Below are positions 22,480 to 33,866 of a stretch of DNA of 64,000 bases, piece after piece (positions within the stretch are counted from its first letter, which is position 1; each line of letters opens with the position of its first letter). Below the pieces are notes generated by a model. That model saw nothing but the letters and a program-made list of their open reading frames with translations, did no database searches and was not told where the DNA came from. This stretch comes from Pictodentalium vernedei (lineage: Eukaryota; Mollusca; Scaphopoda; Dentaliida; Dentaliidae), in NCBI GenBank assembly GCA_031216915.1, contig CM062290.1, forward strand, positions 166,737,453 to 166,801,452, given 5' to 3'. The translations under genes and the position numbers were made by a program.

Positions 22480-25067
22480 GGCTTACAAATGAAAAATACC
22501 TAAAATATAAATTCACGAAGACAAAATTTTCATTAAAATGGACAAATGAAAGTGCAGACAAAGCGCGGAATTTTCTTACTCAGACCCAAATTACTGACAA
22601 GCTTCTTCAGTTTAGGATGACACCCTATTTACGGGATCAGACTAGCACCGAGGAAGCGACTAATGATTTAATGAATATAATAGAATCAATAAACAAGTCG
22701 GCCTGTGAACGAGTACCTCATCGTGACAAGAAAAAATTCAGAAAACGTAAGTGGCTTGACCAGTCCTGCAAACAATTAAAACAAGAAATGGAAAATACTA
22801 TTAAAATGATGAAAAATAGCCAATACGATAAATCTTTGGTAATAAAATATTTTCGAGCTAAAAAGACATACAAACGACAGACTAAACGGAAAACTAAATT
22901 GTATTTCAAAAGCATTTATAAAACCCTTGAAAAGTGGGAATCCGCTGATCCAAAGTCTTATTGGCAGTTAATCAGACAAATAAGGTCGCAGCCAAAAGAA
23001 ACTAATGATCTGGATCCCGATAGCGCAGTAAAGTTCTTCAAAAAATTGTATTGTTGCAAGCTTGACCCGTGGCGTCATACTTGTGATTTCAATGCTGCTT
23101 CGCTGCCAATAGATCATCCCGTTAATAATGAAAGTATCACGGCACGGGAGATGCTATCAGCGGTGAAGGAATTAAAGAAAGGAAAAGCGGCCGGTCCAGA
23201 TTATGTTTCAAAGGATTTTTGAAGGTCGCTGTCCCAATGATTATCGATGAGATAAGCCAATTATTCAACCAGATATTTGATTTAGGACATTATCCCACGT
23301 CATGGAGCCAGTCCGCCCTAAGTCTTATTTATAAGAAAGGCGACAGACACGATCCAAACAATTATAGAGCTATATCCTTGAGCTCTACGATTGGAAACTT
23401 GTTTAATAAAATTTTAAACAATAGGATTAACGTGTTCCTAGCCAATAATGAATTGATCAGCGAGAACCAGTTTGGATTCAGGAACAAAAGAAGTACGATC
23501 GATAGTGCGTTCGCTCTTAAAACTACAATTAATAAGTACAAGTCGCTTAAAATGCCACTATACGCTGCTTTCGCAAAGCCTTTGACACTGTTAACAGGTC
23601 TCTACTTCTGAAACCGTATAGGTATACAAGGGGCATCCTTATATATTATAAAATCACTGTATGAATCTAGCTATTACCTAATCAAAACGAACGCAGGAAT
23701 TGGCCCACCTCAGTTATCAAATATCGGCGTACGTCAGGGATGTATATTATCACCCAATTTATTTAAAAATTTTATTGATGATATATGCAAATTTTTTTAC
23801 GAAACTTGGGCTCCTGTGATACTTAATGATAGGGGGCTGAATCATTTGCAGTTTGTAGATGACTTAGTATTGTTATCTGACACTGCCGATGGTCTTCAGA
23901 AATGCATTTACAAATTAGAACAATGGTTGGGATGAATAGTCTCCACGTGAACACTGAAAAAAAAAACGAATGCATGATATTTAAAACGACCAAACAAATT
24001 CGGCCTCCCAAATTTTATATGTATGGAACGGAACTTGAACAAATTTCTGACTTTAATTATTTAGGTATAACCTTCAGCGACAATGGAAAACTACAGAACG
24101 CTCAAAATGTTCTCAGTATAAAAGGGCTTAAAGCAATGTATTCTCTACACAATGCTTTCAAAACAAATTATTGCCCTCCGGTTGCTACACTTTCTCGATT
24201 ATTTGATAAACTTGTTAAGCCAATCTTACTGTATGGCAGTGAATTGTGGGCAGCTGAAGTAACAGCCGGTAGTGAAGACCGCGAACCGTGTGAACAGGTT
24301 CATATAAAATTTTGCAAATTACTGTTGAACGTTAGTAAATATTCGTCTAACCATGCAGTGCGTTCCGAGCTGGGGAGGTATCCTCTAATCATAGACGCCA
24401 AGCTGCAAAAATCATTTCAAAGTTATCGTCTCTTGAATCTGATTCGCATTCCCTTGTGAATGACGCACTTATGGAATGCAGGCAAAACAAGAAAACGCAC
24501 CCGCTTATCAATAAAATAGAAAAGCTAGGTTTTAATACTACTGACAACATTAACTCAGAACAAATAAAACACCTGAAAGAATAAACTGAAGAAAGACCAT
24601 TTTAAGCGGGTGACATAAATAACGATTTCAAACGCCGTAGTAAGAACAAGTTGAGGACATATCGGTTGTTTAAAGACAAGTATGAGTTTGAACCATACCT
24701 AATCCATACCTCGGCGCAAGAGTCGAGGATATACTTCACGAAGCTCCGCCTGCGCAACCACAACCTGGCAATTTAGAAGGGAAGACACACACAACAGCCC
24801 ATTCCAGCTGAACAGCGTGTTTGTGACATATGTCAATCTGGGGAGATCGAAAATGAAATACACTTTATTATGTATTGCCCCGCATATTCATCTTTGAGGA
24901 AAGAATTGTTTTCTTCTATTGTGAACGTAAACACAGATTTCCCAGAGATGGATAGACAACAAAAATGTCTTCTTATTATGCAAAATAATCATCCTGTCAC
25001 ATACAGAGTCATCTGTAACTTGATCCGCCAATTCTTCCAATTAAGCCAGTCCAAGCTTTTAAAGTAG
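22480..25067 (+). pseudogene. Non-LTR retrotransposon polymerase, different family, 5'-truncated
   Basis: Reverse transcriptase unlike the family at 1-6500. A linker (22480-23130) rich in Lys/Arg leads into ELKKGKAAGPD (about 23168-23200), then WSQSALSLIYKKGDRHDPNNYRAISL and ENQFGFRNKRSTIDSAF (23290-23520). Motif A is damaged: about 10 bases are missing just before KAFDTVNR (about 23575), removing the first catalytic Asp. Motif C reads FVDDLVLLS (about 23850-23880). After further frameshifts come FNYLGITFSDNGKL (24050) and a C-terminal zinc-knuckle-like CDICQS..IENEIHFIMYC (about 24828-24880). The endonuclease is absent. Dead. Confidence 0.85.
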
Positions 25068-25198
25068 TTTTTTTTCCAATACTATTTAAAAAATATTATT
25101 GATATCTATATTGCATATTATGTGCCAGAAATTTATATTTTATGCAATTTTTGCCTCACTTGAGGTGTTAACTGCAATAAAGACTATTACTATTACTA
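25068..25198 (+). mobile_element. 3' UTR and (ATTACT)n tail of the 22480-25067 element
   Basis: Short UTR with CTTGAGGTGTTAACTGCAAT, AATAAA near 25177 and a terminal ATTACTATTACTA run. This tail differs in sequence from the three tails of the first non-LTR family. Confidence 0.75.
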
Positions 25199-25833
25199 TA
25201 AATACAAAATAGATTCGCCCACTTTGATATAAATTACATTCGGTAGGCCGACATCATTCGGAAACACAGTGTTGAAAGGGTTAGGAATACTGAGCGATTC
25301 TTAGAGGTTATTACTTGGTTAGTTTCATATCGGCCCAGATATTAACTGGGAGTAACTTCATATCGGTCAGAGACCGACGAACGATGGCTGATGACGGTCG
25401 ATATGAAACTATCCAAGTAATTACCGCTTTATTTAGTAAACCAAAACAAATAATTACAAGAATTCTCAGTTCCTTTAAAGATTTCTGACAATGTTATCGT
25501 TTCTCATCCCTTTCAGAAAGTCCGAAGTTTCCTCTTCTCCTCCCAATGCAGCTATCCGAACGTTGCTGGGGAAACAGAGACGTTCGGATAGCTGAACTAC
25601 CTCTTCTCCAACTTCGACAAACTTCGCTTACGAAAGTTTGCGATGAATATTCTGTAGTACTCTATTCTTTCCACCCACCTAACCACTGCTTGTTGACCTC
25701 ATTAAATCATCATACAAAGCTCCTCTTCAAACCACTCGCCACGCCTGGTAACGCCAATTTTCCTAATTGAGTTTGACGAATAACAGTGAACATTTCGAAA
25801 TAAACAAATTGGTTGGGCTCAATAATGCATCAC
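25199..25833. other. No gene; two inverted repeats
   Basis: An imperfect inverted repeat at 25309-25430 has outer arms TTATTACTTGG..AGTTTCATATCGG / CGATATGAAACT..CCAAGTAATTA and a smaller internal TCGGTC-AGA-GACCGA. A second, at 25550-25595, pairs CAGCTATCCGAACGT with ACGTTCGGATAGCTG. A 74-codon frame starting inside it is not convincing. Confidence 0.55.
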
Positions 25834-25860
25834 GGGGGGGGGGGGGGGGGGGGGGGGGGG
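25834..25860. repeat. Poly-G tract, 27 bases
   Basis: Uninterrupted G run. Confidence 0.92.
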
Positions 25861-26251
25861 CAACTCTAGCTTGGTTCATATCGGTCGAGATCGGCGTCAT
25901 ATCAGCCGAGTTTGCCCCATAGCTTGATAACGGACAGTTCATTTCTAATAAATAAAATCATTGAAAGTTTGCTTTTTTGACTTTGAAGTGTCAAAAACAG
26001 AAGAACATATTTGTAAGCGAACATATACAGAGCACATGAGAGGAAGGCGGAACTATCAAATATACTGACTTCCAGAGCCACAAAATTATGCAGACATCCA
26101 CTACATCTCTATTATCACACCTGTTGGCCCCTTCTTGTTTTGCTAATGGCTTATACCGTTGCTGTTATTGTTGTTTTTGCAAATACAGCTGCGAAGTACT
26201 ATCGCTTGCACAACACTCCGGCTGTCTGCTTTGTCATTTAAAAATGGAATT
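25861..26251. other. No gene recognised
   Basis: Starts with a CATATCGGTCGAGATCGG segment resembling the inverted repeat at 25309-25430; otherwise nothing. Confidence 0.4.
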
Positions 26252-26481
26252 GGGAGCGCGGTGGCTCAGTAGTTAGAGATGCAGGCTGCAAGCCGAGGGG
26301 ACCTCGTTCGAATCCCACCAGCGGCAACCGCGTTAGGCAAGACACTTAATCCCAATTCCCCTCGAGGCACATTGGCATTGAGTACTAAGGCGTACTGCAC
26401 GTCGATGATGCACTTGTCTTCAACCAATGCTAAGCCTGGCTGTCGAAAGTGCCGTTAAACCCCAATAAATAAATAAATAAG
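26252..26481 (+). mobile_element. SINE family S1, shorter variant
   Basis: Head GGGAGCGCGGTGGCTCAGTA, B box CGTTCGAATCCC, body GGCAAGACACTTAATCCCAA, TAAGGCGTACTGCACGTCGA and CTTCAACCAATGCTAA, then an internal deletion of the CTCCGGCTTCC region and a tail AATAAATAAATAAATAAG. Confidence 0.9.
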
Positions 26482-27074
26482 AATCGAATAATGACTATTC
26501 GAAATACACGAAGAGATGAGACAAACAGAGCACGTGCAAATTCCATGAACCGCGAAGTTCATGGGGAATTTGCGCGTCAGCAATTTGGTTCATCATCTAG
26601 TAGATTTCGAACAGTCATGATTCAATTCTTATGTTTATTCCCTTCATACAACAGAATTATTTCTCGTCCAGACAGAATATCAAGTTGGCTTATCGACAAG
26701 ACACCGCCTTGACTAACCACAATTCGGTCAATAATGTATTCCTAAAAAAGAAACAAAACACCGTAACTTCTGATACAAAATCGTTCCCACAAACTGTCAA
26801 TATAGTGCCTAAAATACAACTCATACTGGAGTCGGAAAACCAGTCTATTTATAGAATGTAAATAGAAATTACAAAATGTAAAAATAGACTCTGGAATATC
26901 GAATGCAGCGCGTATTATCAATGTACGATGTTCGAATGTCACATGATCTATTGGCATTCGTGGAATAAATCTCATGATCAACTGGTATTCATGGGAAAAT
27001 TACATCACCCGAGAATCTACTTCCAATGCAGTGTTCATTGAAGAGAATTTCAGTTGTGGTGTAAATATTACTAA
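26482..27074. other. No gene; one short hairpin
   Basis: Hairpin at 26534-26575 pairs GCAAATTCCATGAAC with GTTCATGGGGAATTTGC. Otherwise nothing. Confidence 0.5.
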
Positions 27075-27326
27075 ATAACCCTTTACCCGACCTGAAAAGC
27101 AGACCACACTTGCAAAAATAATTCTTGAATAACTAATTGTTTTCATTTTTTGTCTCAAAAACATAGATTATGACCCCTCGTTGGAACGAGCTCGTCGAGC
27201 TCGTTCCAACGAGGGGTCATAACCTATGTTTTTGAGACAAAAAATGAAAAAAATAATGAAAATTAATTGACGATTTTTGAGAATAGCGCTGGCCGGTTTT
27301 GGCCGTTACGTTAGGTAAAGGGTTAA
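27075..27326 (+). mobile_element. Palindromic MITE, family A
   Basis: One of the best family A copies: centre ATGACCCCTCGTTGGAACGA, GCTCGTCGAGC, then the inverse, flanked by GTCTCAAAAACATAG and CTATGTTTTTGAGAC. Right end GTTAGGTAAAGGGTTAA; left TTAA mutated to ATAA. Confidence 0.92.
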
Positions 27327-28212
27327 TACAGTATGCCATTGGCTTGCAAAATCCTCACAACACCTAGAAAAGAAGAGGAAGAATGCATCTACTGCTACAA
27401 CTACCACTAGGGGGAATCCGTCATGCAGATGTGCTACAGACTCCTAGTAAGCTGTCGTCACTGAAATACACTGGTAATTGTGAGATTTGCTGATATAATG
27501 GTAAATATATAGCACGACCCTGAAGCTCATCCAAGATCAGTTTGTGCCTGTCCAGCCCCCTCTCGCATTTTTGCACGTGTTGTGTTACATCGTGGAAAAG
27601 TTTACTGTATCACAGAAAACCACGGCAGCAAACTTAATGCCATAAACCACAAATTAGTTTTAAATTACCTTCCACTTGTGATTAGCACAAACGAATATGT
27701 TACCGTTTAATTTGGCAAACAAGAATTTTTTGCTCAGTCCATGTATGGAGTTCCCATAAACAGCAACCAGAAATAGCACATGCGCAGAAGAGGAAGCACC
27801 ACGAAATGGACAACCAGTATGTGAGCCAAAATGGAGAAGCTTCAGAATAAAATGTTGAATGTCTGACAAAACAGCCTTTCGATAATGTATTTTGATCGTT
27901 TCACTCTCCCATCAAGATGCCGTATATGGCAAGACATGAGAGGAGGAATATAACAATAGGGCGGTTTGTTTCTTTGAAACTGTGGAAACACTGAGGTTTT
28001 GATAATATCTTATCGCCAAACAAAACAGTTGGCATTGAAAATTGCTAAAGTGTTTGAGAATTATTAAAGGCTGCAGCTACAAGATTTTTTTTGGAAACAC
28101 TTGAAACCATTGGAAACAATGAAAACAAAAATATTTGGTATTGGAAGTTACTAGTATTGGAAGCGGAGAAAAAGTGAAAACACTGGAAACATTGGAAACG
28201 TTGAAAACAACC
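27327..28212. other. No gene; cryptic GGAAAC-rich repeat
   Basis: 27960-28210 has many scattered TTGGAAAC / TTGAAAC / TTGGAAG units without strict periodicity, suggesting cryptic simplicity. The rest shows nothing. Confidence 0.5.
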
Positions 28213-28416
28213 TTAACCCTTTATCTAACACTTGCAAACAAAATTCTTGAATAACTAATTTTTTTTTATTTTTTTGTCTCAAAAACATAGGTTGTGATCC
28301 CTCTGGAACGAGCTCGTTTCAAAGAGAGGTCATAGTCTACGTTTTTGAGACAAAAAACAAAAAAAATAATGAAAATTAATTCCCGATTTTTGTCGTTACA
28401 TTGGGTAAAGGATTAA
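28213..28416 (+). mobile_element. Palindromic MITE, family A, shortened
   Basis: TTAA at both ends; lacks the AGCAGACG segment at the left and the GGCCGG segment at the right; centre CTCTGGAACGAGCTCGTTTC is diverged. 204 bp. Confidence 0.87.
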
Positions 28417-29034
28417 TCACAGTAAACAAACAAGATTTCGTAACGTCGAACTACATATGGTTCGGATACCTTGTCGGGTTTATAAGTTAGGTTTCATTTC
28501 AAAGCAAAGCTTCCGTCATAATGAGACCCTTGTTGTTGAAAGTGTTGTTAAACTACAAAGAACAAACAAATTAAAGATTTTTAAGTCCTTTTTCGAGGAC
28601 GAAATTGATCTTCAGTAGAGTTCCTGTTGGGTTATCTCCCTTACTATGCAAAGTTTCGCGTGCTTTTTCGACTGGCAATGACTCAACCACAGGTGCAGGT
28701 TTTCAGGCGGGCGGATTGTTTAAATCTACAAAAGAGCAATTGTTTTGTGTAGTATGAGAAATGCACAGGTTTGTGTGTGTGTTGGGGGGGGGGGGGGGGG
28801 CGGGGGGGGGGATTGGCACTCGGTCAACCCAGTACCTTTTCATGCTAAAATAATAAATGCTCGAATACCTGACAAGCAAATCTGTATGCAATCAAGGAAC
28901 CACTGAATAGACTTCTCCATCGTCATATGACAACAAAGCAGTCTTCTATGTTAACAAGTTTCTACAGGTCTCTAGCAGGTAGGGTTATCGCAGGAGTTGT
29001 GGTGCCGAGTGTTCCATGCTTTGCTGTTTAAAAG
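28417..29034. other. No gene; poly-G
   Basis: Poly-G from 28784 to 28810 with one interrupting C, preceded by GTGTGTGTG. Nothing else recognised. Confidence 0.5.
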
Positions 29035-29055
29035 CCCCCCCCCCCCCCCCCCCCC
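29035..29055. repeat. Poly-C tract, 21 bases
   Basis: Uninterrupted C run. Confidence 0.9.
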
Positions 29056-29118
29056 AACTTGTTGGCCAACAATGTTCAAAATATCAGAAAATAGTTACTA
29101 TACCAGATGCTGCCATCC

Positions 29119-29358
29119 TTAACCCTTTGAAGCCCGGGGTATCTTCCATATCAGTTCAATGACAGCAAGTGGAAGAGTCCTATTCATTTTTAGGGTTAGA
29201 CCAATCAATTTTTTCAATGTGCAGCCTTGAGGCTGCATGTTGAAAATATTGATTGGTCTACCACACACACGCACTTAGCATCCATCCTAATTAATGAAAT
29301 TATTACGTATCATGTTCTTGGACAGAAAAAAAGCGGCCGCTCGGGTTCAAAGGGTTAA
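29119..29358 (+). mobile_element. Palindromic MITE, family C
   Basis: TTAACCCTTTGAAGCCC to GGGTTCAAAGGGTTAA, 240 bp with TTAA at both ends. Centre CAGCCTTGAGGCTG with arms TAGACCAATCAA.TTTTTCAA / TTGAAAATATTGATTGGTCTA. Confidence 0.93.
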
Positions 29359-29619
29359 TACCAAGGATACCAAGGACCTTACTTTACGAGTCGACGATTA
29401 TCCTAGTCGGTGAAGTCAGCGGAGTAGTTACTGCCCTACTAGCGTGTCAGATTTTACAATATATAGGCATAGTGTGTGAACTAAGGGAATTAGTGGACTT
29501 CCGATGACGGGTCGGTGCCTGTACACTTATGCCCTAAAATCGTCTGAATCACTCCTCAGATCACAACTATTTACGTGATTTTCAGAAAGTGTGACCCGGA
29601 ACCCACGCTTACATTTCAT
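29359..29619. other. No gene recognised
   Basis: Unique-looking sequence. Confidence 0.4.
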
Positions 29620-30196
29620 AACTCATTCAATGTCGTTCAGCGCCCAGGCGTATAGGTTATTATTTAACTCAGAATTTCCTTCGTTATCTATTTCTATGTT
29701 TATGACCCTCCCCCCCCCCCCCCCCAGATCTAGGTCAGTAAGTACATAGTCAATTTTTGTCTTTCTGTTGGTCCTTCCCCACGTCCATTTACCCTTACAC
29801 TTTGCATCCCTATTCAAAATCTTCAGGCCCATTTCATTTGTAAACTCTACGAGCTTCCTCCCTTTAAAATTAATTTTCTTGTCCCCACCCACTATATCCT
29901 CCCCTCCGTCCCCAATGGAACCCCCTATTTTCCAGCTCCGTAACACTGGTTATGAGTGCCGCACATTTTCCATCATTCCACTCAGGCTTGCTCCCTTCAA
30001 CTGCTAAATATACAACCCCAACTGCGACACTTCTGTTTTTCATATTGCTTTTTGCCCATATTATTTCACTTTCTACTCTCATCCAAAGGTCCTTTTCTTC
30101 TATCTTCCACTTATGTCGAACCCCTCGCGGGGACATAGACATTCGGCGCGTCAGCCACAAAGAATGTTAGAGAAGTATAGTAACAGGACTAAAACT
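29620..30196 (-). pseudogene. Non-LTR retrotransposon endonuclease fragment
   Basis: Two overlapping minus frames (29870-30160 then 29623-29946) read as an APE-type endonuclease fragment: LWMRVESEIIWAK, RSVAVGVVYLAV in the first; GRKLVEFTNEMGLKILN, WTWGRTNRKTKIDYVLTD in the second. The Y.W..-- ..IDYVL block is the usual C-terminal endonuclease signature. A frameshift lies near 29900 and a poly-C run (29710-29725) interrupts the end. The catalytic GDFN block is missing or destroyed. Confidence 0.65.
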
Positions 30197-31262
30197 ATAT
30201 ACAGATCAGATCAGATCAGAAAAATTTGGTTAAAAAGTAAAAGCTGGATAAATCAAGGCCACGGTGAGACATGATCAATATGACTAACAGCCATATTGAA
30301 CTGCTCAAGGGTAGGGAGGGAGGGGATATGGGGTGGGATGGTATTCCAATGATATACAGTCCTAGGTAAGAATGAGTAATGGTAGTAGTCTGTGGTTGCT
30401 GTAATTTGTCTGTAGCACCTTGGGTGGTTATGGCGAGATCTTCTTGTTATTGGGGTTAGATAGCCGTCAATGGGGATAGCAGCTAGATTGTGTGTTATTT
30501 TGTACATGATGGACAGTCTTGAGCCAATACGTCGGAGGTCCAGACGTCGCCATTTAAGTGTCTGGAACATTTCTGTGACACTAGATGTGCGTCTGAAGTC
30601 AGACTTTGCCCAGCGCGCAGATCTTCTTTGGACTGCTTCAAGTTGTTCGATTTGGGTTTGGGTGTAGGGAGACCAGATTTTAGAGCTGTATGGCAACTGG
30701 GGTCGAATCAGGGTTTGGTAAGCCATGGGTTTAAAGGGCTCAGATTTTACTTTTAAGTTTCTGCGAAGAAAACCAAGCGTTTGATTTGCTTTTTTTTTGT
30801 TGCTCTGCTTAGGAGTGTATCCCAGGAGAGATCGTCTGAGATGTCCACGCCAAGGTATTTAGCCGATAAAGTTGGGGTAACAGGGTATTATGTAAAAAGT
30901 ATTTGGAGGGTATAGGATGTTTCCTTTTAGTGACATGTATAACTTGGCATTTTGAAGGATTGAATTGCATATCCCAGTCCATTTCCCATTTTTCTAAGGT
31001 TGCCAGATCGTTTTGAAGGGTCCTTGACTGATTTACGCAAGTGAGTGACAAGTATATAGTAGTATCGTCTGTAAAAAGGCGCACTTTGGATTGGATGTCT
31101 TGGGGAAGGTCGATATGCTAGAAAGAGCAGTGGTCCAAGCACGGACCCCTGGGGGACTCCAGATGAGACGGGTATGAGTTCCGAGCGTGTGCCGTTTAGA
31201 ATTATGGATTGAGAACGGTTATCTAGCAAGCTTTTAATCCATTTGAGGGTTTGTTTGCTTTT
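30197..31262 (-). pseudogene. 5'-truncated CR1/L2-like reverse transcriptase, nested insertion
   Basis: Minus-strand RT of a third family. Motif B VSSGVPQGSVLGPLLFLAY (about 31125-31180), motif C RLFTDDTTIYLS (about 31048-31084), then MAYQTLIRPQLPYSS, RRSARWAK and a C-terminal FLPRTVYHWNTIP, ending at the stop near 30253. Frameshifts lie near 31110 and 30870. The 3' tail is (CTGAT)n at about 30200-30219. It sits between the endonuclease fragment 29620-30196 and retroelement-like sequence from 31263 on, all in the same orientation, which suggests insertion into an older element. Confidence 0.8.
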
Positions 31263-31730
31263 TGTTATATACTGACAGGAGGACTGCCCCTGTTCTTCTC
31301 TTCAAGCTGTCAACCACTTTCCATCCACCAACATATGCTACTTTCATCGGGGTAACCACTGGAAATCCCGCCTTATCTAATTTACCCCCCTCAACTGCTC
31401 CATTTCCCCCTCAAGTTTTACATACGCTTCCATCAACCTCAGAATCTCCTGACAACAGAGTCTCCTGCCAACCCATCCCACGGCAGTCCTGGTACACCAT
31501 TCCGCACTGCCCAAACGCCTCTAGCTCTAACCCACCTTACACCTGTACCCCATAACTGATACCAACCACCTCTTCCGTCTGCACCTCAATGCTCGCCATA
31601 CTTAACATCGAAGCATCACCTTTGACCATACTAGCAAACTCACCGTCCATGTCCACAAAATTCCATAATCCAAAAACAAAACGCAATACACGGAAGCTAA
31701 CGTAAAAAATCTCGTTTAAAATTCTCAAAA
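31263..31730 (-). pseudogene. Possible upstream part of the retroelement fragment at 29620-30196
   Basis: Minus-strand GC-richer sequence with broken open stretches (31537-31728, 63 codons, and the segment to 31263). No clear domain. Placed here because its composition and orientation match the endonuclease fragment across the nested RT insertion. The link is inference only. Confidence 0.3.
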
Positions 31731-32037
31731 ACCTTTGACCTAATCCTACTTATTTAACCCCATATTAACCACTAAACACCTACGAACTAACTATATAAAA
31801 GAAACCACCTGAAATTTAAACTAAATAATTAAAAAATACTTACAAACAATTCTGTCAGATGATCTCTTGTTTTCTTCGTGAGTAGTATTCAGGCAACAGT
31901 GTGTCATTTTGTATAATCAGCGTATTTTCTCCTTTATATTTTGTTCTTTACCGATACAAGTCCCTGCAGCTGATTCACGAAAAGCTCAGTGTTGGAGCTA
32001 CCCAAGGGTCAATGTCAAAGAAATATATTACCAGTGA
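31731..32037. other. No gene recognised
   Basis: AT-rich sequence before the next SINE. Confidence 0.4.
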
Positions 32038-32111
32038 AAGGAGCGTGGTGACTCATTGCTTAGACAATTGGGCTTGAGGTCGAAAGATCGACGGTTCGAT
32101 CCTGACCTGCG

Positions 32112-32657
32112 CAGAGGCGGACTGGCCATATGGTCCACCGGTAAAATTCCCGATGGACCCCTTATGGGGGTCTCCCTGGGGCCCCAACATTGATGCAGCC
32201 CAACACGGGTTGGTGCATGAAATTTTGTTAAAATAGCCACATGAGAAATGGATTTGATTTCTATAGACTGCCGATATACCGAAATGCTCTCTTTGTGGAC
32301 TGCCAGTGGCAGTCCACATAGAGACATTTCGATATACCAGCAGTCTAGTCGGCATTTGATCGCCCAGATTCAAGGAAACAGCGTTCTGACGGTCAGTTTG
32401 AAAAAAAAAATATTTTCACCATTGGGTTGAACTATGGTCGGCTCGATGGGTCAAAGACTCTACCCACTTCCACGTGCAACAATTTTTGCGAATGAGCGAC
32501 GAGGATGATATAATATGCCATTGGAATGCCCTCTATGTGCACAGCAATTGACCGCTCAGATGGAGACCAGCGTTCTTTCAGTTCGAAAAAAAAAAATTCT
32601 CCGCGCGAAACCCCGGTGCTTTTCCCCGTTAACTTTTCTTGACCCAGTCCGCTCCCG
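32112..32657. mobile_element. Non-autonomous hAT-type element in a SINE
   Basis: Ends CAGAGGCGGACTGG and (reverse complement) CGGGAGCGGACTGG; flanked by 8-bp GACCTGCG (32104-32111) and GACCCGCG (32658-32665), a 7/8 match expected of an aged hAT target duplication. 546 bp, no transposase frame. Contains a hairpin at 32264-32347 (TAGACTGCCGATATACCGAA... with a GGACTGCCAGTGGCAGTCC tip) and ends with an A-rich patch. Confidence 0.8.
32264..32347. repeat. Hairpin inside the hAT-type element (about 41-bp arms)
   Basis: TAGACTGC..GATATACCGAAATG and CATTTCGATATACCAGCAGTCTA pair with small bulges; the centre is GGACTGCCAGTGGCAGTCC. Confidence 0.88.
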
Positions 32658-32874
32658 GACCCGCGTGATCTGTGGGTAGGACGCTTCATCGCTATTGCCT
32701 ATGTGGGAACACGGTGGCGTTGTACACTACGACAATGGTACGTTTGTCTTCAACCGATGCTAACTCTACTCACGCCGGGCTAGTACTTTGGAGAATCCAG
32801 CAGTTACTCACGGTTGTTCGATAGTTCTCCCCGGGTGCTAAGATTTCCTCCACTTTAAAGCTGTCCGACATGAT

Positions 32875-32878
32875 AGAA

Positions 32879-32910
<32 letters not shown>

Positions 32911-32963
32911 AGAAGAAGAGAAGAAGAAGAAGAAGAAGAAGAAGAAGAAGAAGAAGAAGAGAG
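32875..32963. repeat. (GAA)n microsatellite
   Basis: About 28 AGA/GAA triplets with two interruptions, at the 3' end of the split SINE. Confidence 0.95.
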
Positions 32964-33283
32964 AAATTTCATTTCACATTCCCTGCAACATATTTAGACT
33001 GTTGGCGTTGATGAACATATGTAGGAACTGGTGTTCGTATTAAAGTTCCTGAACTCAGCGCTGAAATTGCGAGTATGCTTATTTTATCGACTGTTAAGTT
33101 ACTTGAATGCTGTTATCTATCTGGAGTTTCCACCAATTATGTGTTGCCTGTGGGTGTTAACTTTTTGTGTAACAAAAACTAAAATATTTGTCAACGCTAT
33201 TCACATAATCACAATTCGAATTTTATTTTTTTGAAAATCCATTCGAGTTTTTTCTCTTTTTCGTCCCTATTTCTAGCCAGCCG
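32964..33283. other. No gene recognised
   Basis: Short frames only. Confidence 0.4.
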
Positions 33284-33603
33284 AACATAGTTTATGGCTC
33301 CTCAAAATTGGATAGGGCTTGTTACGATAAACTGTCATGAAAACAGGAGTGTCGTGAATATGACCAATTGGGGAGGGAGTGTAGAATCCGATTTCTCCCG
33401 CATGACTGACACTTTTCGCCATTGGATAAGATTTACGGGGAAGTTAACTCCCCTTAATTTCCTAAAGTACGAAAGTGTGTACTTGGACATGCATGGCTTA
33501 ATCCAATGAGGGGTCATAACCTATGTTTTTGAGACAAAAACGAAAATATTCAAGTATTTTGTTTGCAAGTGTCGTCTGCGTTTCAGGTTAGGTAAAGGAT
33601 TAA
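33284..33603 (-). mobile_element. Palindromic MITE, family A, split at the centre
   Basis: Half of a family A element ends at TTAA (33600-33603) and extends left to the centre: CCAATGAGGGGTCATAACC (33502) and CTATGTTTTTGAGAC. The partner arm appears only as a short diverged piece, AACATAGTTTATGGCTCCTC (33284-33303). About 190 bp of unrelated DNA lies between the two arms at the former centre. Confidence 0.6.
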
Positions 33604-33866
33604 AACAAGAAAACTGTGTGTCAGTGTGTAACATAAGTCCAGGTATCAAATCTAGTCTCGAAAGTAATACATCCTTACTGACAAGAGCGAATAGATATCC
33701 GAGTCTACAATCCAGACGAAAATGTACAGAATCCCCACCCTCTCCAAAAACTCCTCTTCGCTACACCCTCGGGCATAAAATCTATTTTGGAGGCAAAAAT
33801 TGAAAATGTTTAGTTATTAAAGAAATGTTTTTGCTTTTTTGCAAATGCCTTCTTAACGTGTAATAG
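33604..33866. other. No gene recognised
   Basis: A 61-codon frame (33618-33803) has no motif. Confidence 0.4.

Larger units (their letters stand above)
32038..32876 (+). mobile_element. SINE family S1 split by a hAT-type element
   Basis: The head (GGAGCGTGGTGACTC, B box GGTTCGATCCTGACC) occupies 32038-32111 and the body resumes at 32666 (GTGGGTAGGACGCTTCATC, TTGCCTATGTGGG, CTTCAACCGATGCTAA, TTCTCCCCGGGTGCTA, AAAGCTGTCCGACA). Removing 32112-32665 rejoins the SINE at a position continuous with the intact copy at 10532. The 3' end runs into a (GAA)n tract. Confidence 0.85.

Noticed and set aside
25365-25395. CTGATGA followed by GAAAC, hammerhead-like
   Set aside because: The intervening CGGTCGATAT cannot form stem II; it belongs to a simple inverted repeat.
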